Below are positions 6,207 to 8,425 of a stretch of DNA of 8,425 nucleotides, in pieces. How positions within the stretch are numbered: the first letter of the stretch is position 1; each line of letters begins with the position of its first letter. The stretch spans positions 1 to 8,425 of the forward strand of contig JAISES010000003.1 in the NCBI GenBank assembly GCA_031263965.1, in the 5' to 3' direction. The DNA is from Prevotella sp. GTDB lineage: Bacteria; Bacteroidota; Bacteroidia; Bacteroidales; Dysgonomonadaceae. A model generated the notes under the pieces. That model worked only from the letters and a program-made list of their open reading frames with translations, ran no database searches and was not told where the DNA came from. Position numbers and translations under genes: made by a program.

Positions 6207-7541
6207 TTGGATACTAAAAGTAAAATACGATCGTGGATAGAGGTTAATCCTGTGAAAATAATTATTCTGACAGGCATTTTTACCCGTGTGCTGATAGCGG
6301 TACTTTATCAGCATATAACACTTTATCCTGACAGTGCAGACTATGTTAATCTTGCCGGATGCATCTTGCAATTCGATTTTGCAAAATATGGAGGAGAACG
6401 CTCTCCGGGCTATCCGTTGTTGCTTGCGGCTACCAACATATCCTGTTTATTTACGGTTATTCTACAATCAGCATCAGGCATTGCAAGTTTAATCCTTGCC
6501 TACAAAACAGCCTTGACTATCGGCATAAACAAAAAGGCTTCATTATTTGCCGCTCTGGGATTATCGTGCTATATACCAATCGTTTTCTTTGAGTTCGCTA
6601 TCCTGCCGGAAACACTGACTCTATTTACCATTACAGTTATCTTTTATCTGTATTTTTTCATCTGTTCCGGCAAAAGTGAAATTTTCTACAATCGGCTACT
6701 TATTATAGCTTGCAGTTTGCTGGTATTGATAAAACCATTTTACATTTTCCTGCCCGTTTTGCTGTTTGTATTCCTTTTCTTCAATCGTATTACAAAGCGG
6801 GAAGTTCTTTTTAAGTATATAGGCGTTGCTATTATTCCGATTGCATTGTTTCTAGGTTGGTCGTACGTAAACAAGGTAAATACAGGCCACTTCGCTTCTA
6901 CTACTTTTTATGGATTCAACCTCGCCCAGAATTGCGTCAGCTTTGCGGAAAAAACGACACCCGAATATGCTGAAATAGGGCATATATATTCCATGTACAG
7001 AGATGGGGCAGGTTCGGATAAGGAAATAGCTATGACCATATGGGAAGCCGAGCCGGAACTAAGAGAAAAGACCGGACTTTCTTTTCCCGATTTGTCTGCA
7101 AAATTATACGATTACAGTATGGCTACGATAAAGGAAAATCCGGCAGGTTACCTGAAACAAGTATTTATATCATGGCGCGACTTCTGGAAGACATCCCTTT
7201 ATTGGGAACATGATAGTGTAGCCGTCCCGCATGCCGGTGATGTGATATTATACGTTTGCTATGCCGAACGTATAATTCTGCAACTGATAAAAATCTTGTT
7301 TGTGTTGTTGATTCCTTACAATATAATAAGAACTGTCAAAGAAAAAAAGCTATCTCCTTCCTTTATTATATCTGGAATCGTCCTCGCAACATCTATCCTG
7401 CAAGCCCTGATAACTTACGGTACAAATTCCCGGTTTAGTTTTCCTTTCGAATTATTGATTGTATTATCTGTAGCCGCTAATTGGGTAAGCTTTGGGAAAA
7501 GAAGCAGCCGAGCCGGGTTTGACACATCCGTTTCGAACTGA
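6207..7541 (+). CDS. Glycosyltransferase family 39-like (ArnT/PMT-type) membrane protein
   Basis: The frame encodes 444 residues with about ten membrane segments, the first at about 16-34. After it comes a periplasmic loop with PDSADY (41-46), the position of the catalytic acidic residues in GT-C enzymes, then ERSPGYPLLLA (64-74), a hallmark of the ArnT/PMT_2 group. Later landmarks are LPETL (133-137), a KP at 176-177, a large extramembrane region at about 222-340 with several W and Y residues, and NSRFSFPFE (407-415) near the last segment. The family moves sugars from polyprenyl-phosphate donors to lipid A, protein or glycan acceptors on the outer face of the inner membrane; the acceptor here is unknown. 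The start is uncertain: TTG at 6207 lies at the edge of repeat R3, while GTG at 6252 is in frame and has AGAGG eight bases upstream. It is divergent from the other membrane protein, suggesting a shared theme in envelope glycans. Confidence 0.82.
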   Translation: MDTKSKIRSWIEVNPVKIIILTGIFTRVLIAVLYQHITLYPDSADYVNLAGCILQFDFAKYGGERSPGYPLLLAATNISCLFTVILQSASGIASLILAYKTALTIGINKKASLFAALGLSCYIPIVFFEFAILPETLTLFTITVIFYLYFFICSGKSEIFYNRLLIIACSLLVLIKPFYIFLPVLLFVFLFFNRITKREVLFKYIGVAIIPIALFLGWSYVNKVNTGHFASTTFYGFNLAQNCVSFAEKTTPEYAEIGHIYSMYRDGAGSDKEIAMTIWEAEPELREKTGLSFPDLSAKLYDYSMATIKENPAGYLKQVFISWRDFWKTSLYWEHDSVAVPHAGDVILYVCYAERIILQLIKILFVLLIPYNIIRTVKEKKLSPSFIISGIVLATSILQALITYGTNSRFSFPFELLIVLSVAANWVSFGKRSSRAGFDTSVSN

Positions 7542-7727
7542 ATAGGTATGTCTTTTGTCTCAGCCGGATTCTCTACGGCAAGGTATTCCCTTCTTATACC
7601 GCCTTGTTATCAGAACAGATAAATCTTTAAGCTTTCCGGAAGATTTGGCGACAATAGCCGTAGGTGTGGTAGAGCCAGTTAATGTTATGGAGGAAGATAT
7701 AATATCAGGATACTTGAAACCTGCCTC
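7542..7727. other. Intergenic stretch, possibly decayed coding sequence
   Basis: A plus-strand frame runs from a TTG at 7555 through repeat R1 to 7884, and a minus-strand frame covers 7560-7781. Both would run across the R1 hairpin, and neither has a recognisable domain or a credible start signal. The segment 7640-7710 reads smoothly in the plus frame (for example GVVEPVNVMEEDIISGYL), so a gene remnant is possible. I do not call a functional gene. Confidence 0.35.
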
Positions 7728-7799
7728 CGCTGGCGCGGACATTTGTCCGTGCCTTGCCCGAAAAGCAATCATGCAACACACAGGCTACAAGTCTGCGCG
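7728..7799 (-). repeat. Dispersed repeat R1, copy 2 (inverted relative to copy 1)
   Basis: The reverse complement of this stretch aligns nearly end to end with 732-800; the last 26 bases of the unit, from GGCACGGACAAATGTCC to CCAGCG, are identical. The hairpin GGCGCGGACA-TT-TGTCCGTGCC lies at 7732-7753. The two copies are about 7 kb apart and point in opposite directions. Confidence 0.8.
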
Positions 7800-7826
7800 A
7801 ACGGGGGCAAATAACTATAAAAAAAT

Positions 7827-7853
7827 TGCTATAAAATTTAAACAGTTACTAAG
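7827..7853 (-). repeat. Dispersed repeat R3, copy 3 (inverted)
   Basis: On the minus strand this reads CTTAGTAACTGTTTAAATTT then TATAGCA, matching the copies at 4111 and 6176. With R1 copy 2 it forms the right border of the membrane-protein region. Confidence 0.65.
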
Positions 7854-7870
7854 ATTAATAATTAGGACAA

Positions 7871-8017
7871 ATGTATCTTTTTAACAATAAAAAATCAAAA
7901 TATTCAGAGAGAATTTTAACTAAAACTGATATACATATTGAAGTCATTAACACATTTGGACGCACACTCAAAAGCCATATTGGGAGAATAACGAAAGGGA
8001 AGAAATTGCTAATATAG
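7871..8017 (+). CDS. Possible 48-codon ORF, basic peptide, unknown
   Basis: An ATG at 7871 opens a frame of 48 codons ending in TAG at 8015-8017. The predicted peptide starts MYLFNNKKSKYSERILTKTD and ends GRITKGKKLLI. It is strongly basic (about 12 Lys or Arg), with no signal peptide or membrane segment. I recognise no family. There is no Shine-Dalgarno-like sequence and no clear promoter box just upstream, and the frame begins right after repeat R3. It could be a genuine small protein, the remnant of a longer gene, or chance in an AT-rich stretch. A minus-strand frame over the same bases (8049-7855) is equally unsupported. Confidence 0.3.
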   Translation: MYLFNNKKSKYSERILTKTDIHIEVINTFGRTLKSHIGRITKGKKLLI

Positions 8018-8048
8018 TTAATGAATCTCCGTGTTGAAGAATTATTCA

Positions 8049-8056
8049 TATATTTG
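8049..8056 (+). promoter_or_regulatory. Predicted -7 box for the DUF4468-like gene
   Basis: TATATTTG is an exact TAnnTTTG match, 22 bases before the ATG at 8079, the normal geometry for a short-leader Bacteroidota promoter. The -33 region is weak; a TTG at 8034-8036 is too close. Confidence 0.55.
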
Positions 8057-8078
8057 TACCAAATAAAAGGCTACGGCT

Positions 8079-8425
8079 ATGAAGAAAATCTTATTTTGCA
8101 TCATATGCGGTCTGCTTCCCGTCTTAGGTTTTGCACAAGTGGTGAAACTTGGCGAACGATTTACCAAAGTACCCGTTATAGAAGAAAAAGTAACATTCAT
8201 AAAGGAAATACCGATGAAAGACGGTATTTCGGCAAGTGACAATTACAAACTACTCAAGCAATGGGCTACAGACAATTACGGAAGAGACCCATTCATCTCC
8301 AGCGTGCGTTACGATGGAGTAAATCAGGAGTTTATAGCCAAGTCGCGAATAGAACTCTTATTGCCGGCCAATTCGAAAGGCGTCCGCGAAAAAATGATAA
8401 TGCGATACCGGATAAACGGATTTCT
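8079..8425 (+). CDS. Secreted DUF4468-like protein (C-terminal part cut by window edge)
   Basis: The ATG at 8079 opens a frame with 115 complete codons to the window edge. Residues 1-19 (MKKILFCIICGLLPVLGFA) are a classic signal peptide with cleavage likely after GFA, leaving Q20 as the mature N-terminus. The next part, with VTFIKEIPMKDGISASDNYKLLKQWATDNYG at about 38-68 and a later RYDGVNQEFIAKSRIELLLP strand pattern at about 77-96, resembles the DUF4468 (TBP-like fold) layout: strand, helix, then strands, ending near MIMRYRINGF. The biochemical role of that family is unknown. The protein is expected in the periplasm or on the outer membrane. The assignment is by pattern only and the missing C-terminus limits it. 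Confidence 0.75.
   Translation, partial: MKKILFCIICGLLPVLGFAQVVKLGERFTKVPVIEEKVTFIKEIPMKDGISASDNYKLLKQWATDNYGRDPFISSVRYDGVNQEFIAKSRIELLLPANSKGVREKMIMRYRINGF

Noticed and set aside
7560..7781. Minus-strand 73-codon frame after the GT39-like gene
   Set aside because: It runs through the R1 hairpin and has no recognisable domain or promoter.
8042..8242. Minus-strand 66-codon frame opposite the start of the DUF4468-like gene
   Set aside because: It is antisense to a gene with a promoter box, signal peptide and family-like pattern.

Overview
The window looks like a chromosomal segment from a member of the Bacteroidota, most likely order Bacteroidales. The relatives of every recognisable protein point that way. 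So do the TAnnTTTG-type -7 promoter boxes lying just upstream of start codons, the relaxed lipobox ending in SSC, and a DUF4468-like secreted protein, a family largely confined to this phylum. I cannot name the genus from sequence alone; Dysgonomonas- or Parabacteroides-like is only a guess.

Layout. (1) 1-659, minus: a DedA-family membrane protein that runs off the left edge with almost its full length present. (2) 660-1346: a long non-coding stretch built from several dispersed-repeat modules, with the pyrH promoter at its right end. (3) 1347-4110, plus: a housekeeping block of pyrH (UMP kinase), frr (ribosome recycling factor) and rsgA (30S-maturation GTPase). A small putative lipoprotein gene sits between frr and rsgA, and the intergenic gaps carry simple repeats. 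(4) 4111-4372: a palindromic composite repeat filling the gap between two convergent genes. (5) 4372-6120 (minus) and 6207-7541 (plus): two divergent polytopic membrane proteins that look like GT-C-type glycosyltransferases or relatives. (6) 7542-8078: a second non-coding or decayed stretch with an inverted copy of a repeat from the left side and a possible 48-codon ORF. (7) 8079-8425, plus: the start of a secreted DUF4468-like protein, cut by the right edge.

How it works together. pyrH, frr and rsgA serve pyrimidine nucleotide supply and ribosome recycling and assembly, and probably form a transcription unit. The two divergent membrane proteins suggest surface-glycan or lipid-linked sugar metabolism, but no sugar-nucleotide or other glycan genes are visible to fix a pathway. 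The DedA protein belongs to a family linked to lipid-carrier recycling and membrane homeostasis.

I do not see a defence system, CRISPR array, transposase, integrase, tRNA or rRNA. The most unusual content is the intergenic repeats: at least three families recur inside 8.4 kb, often in inverted orientation and at gene boundaries. I regard these as the best candidates for a second look, not as a demonstrated new system.
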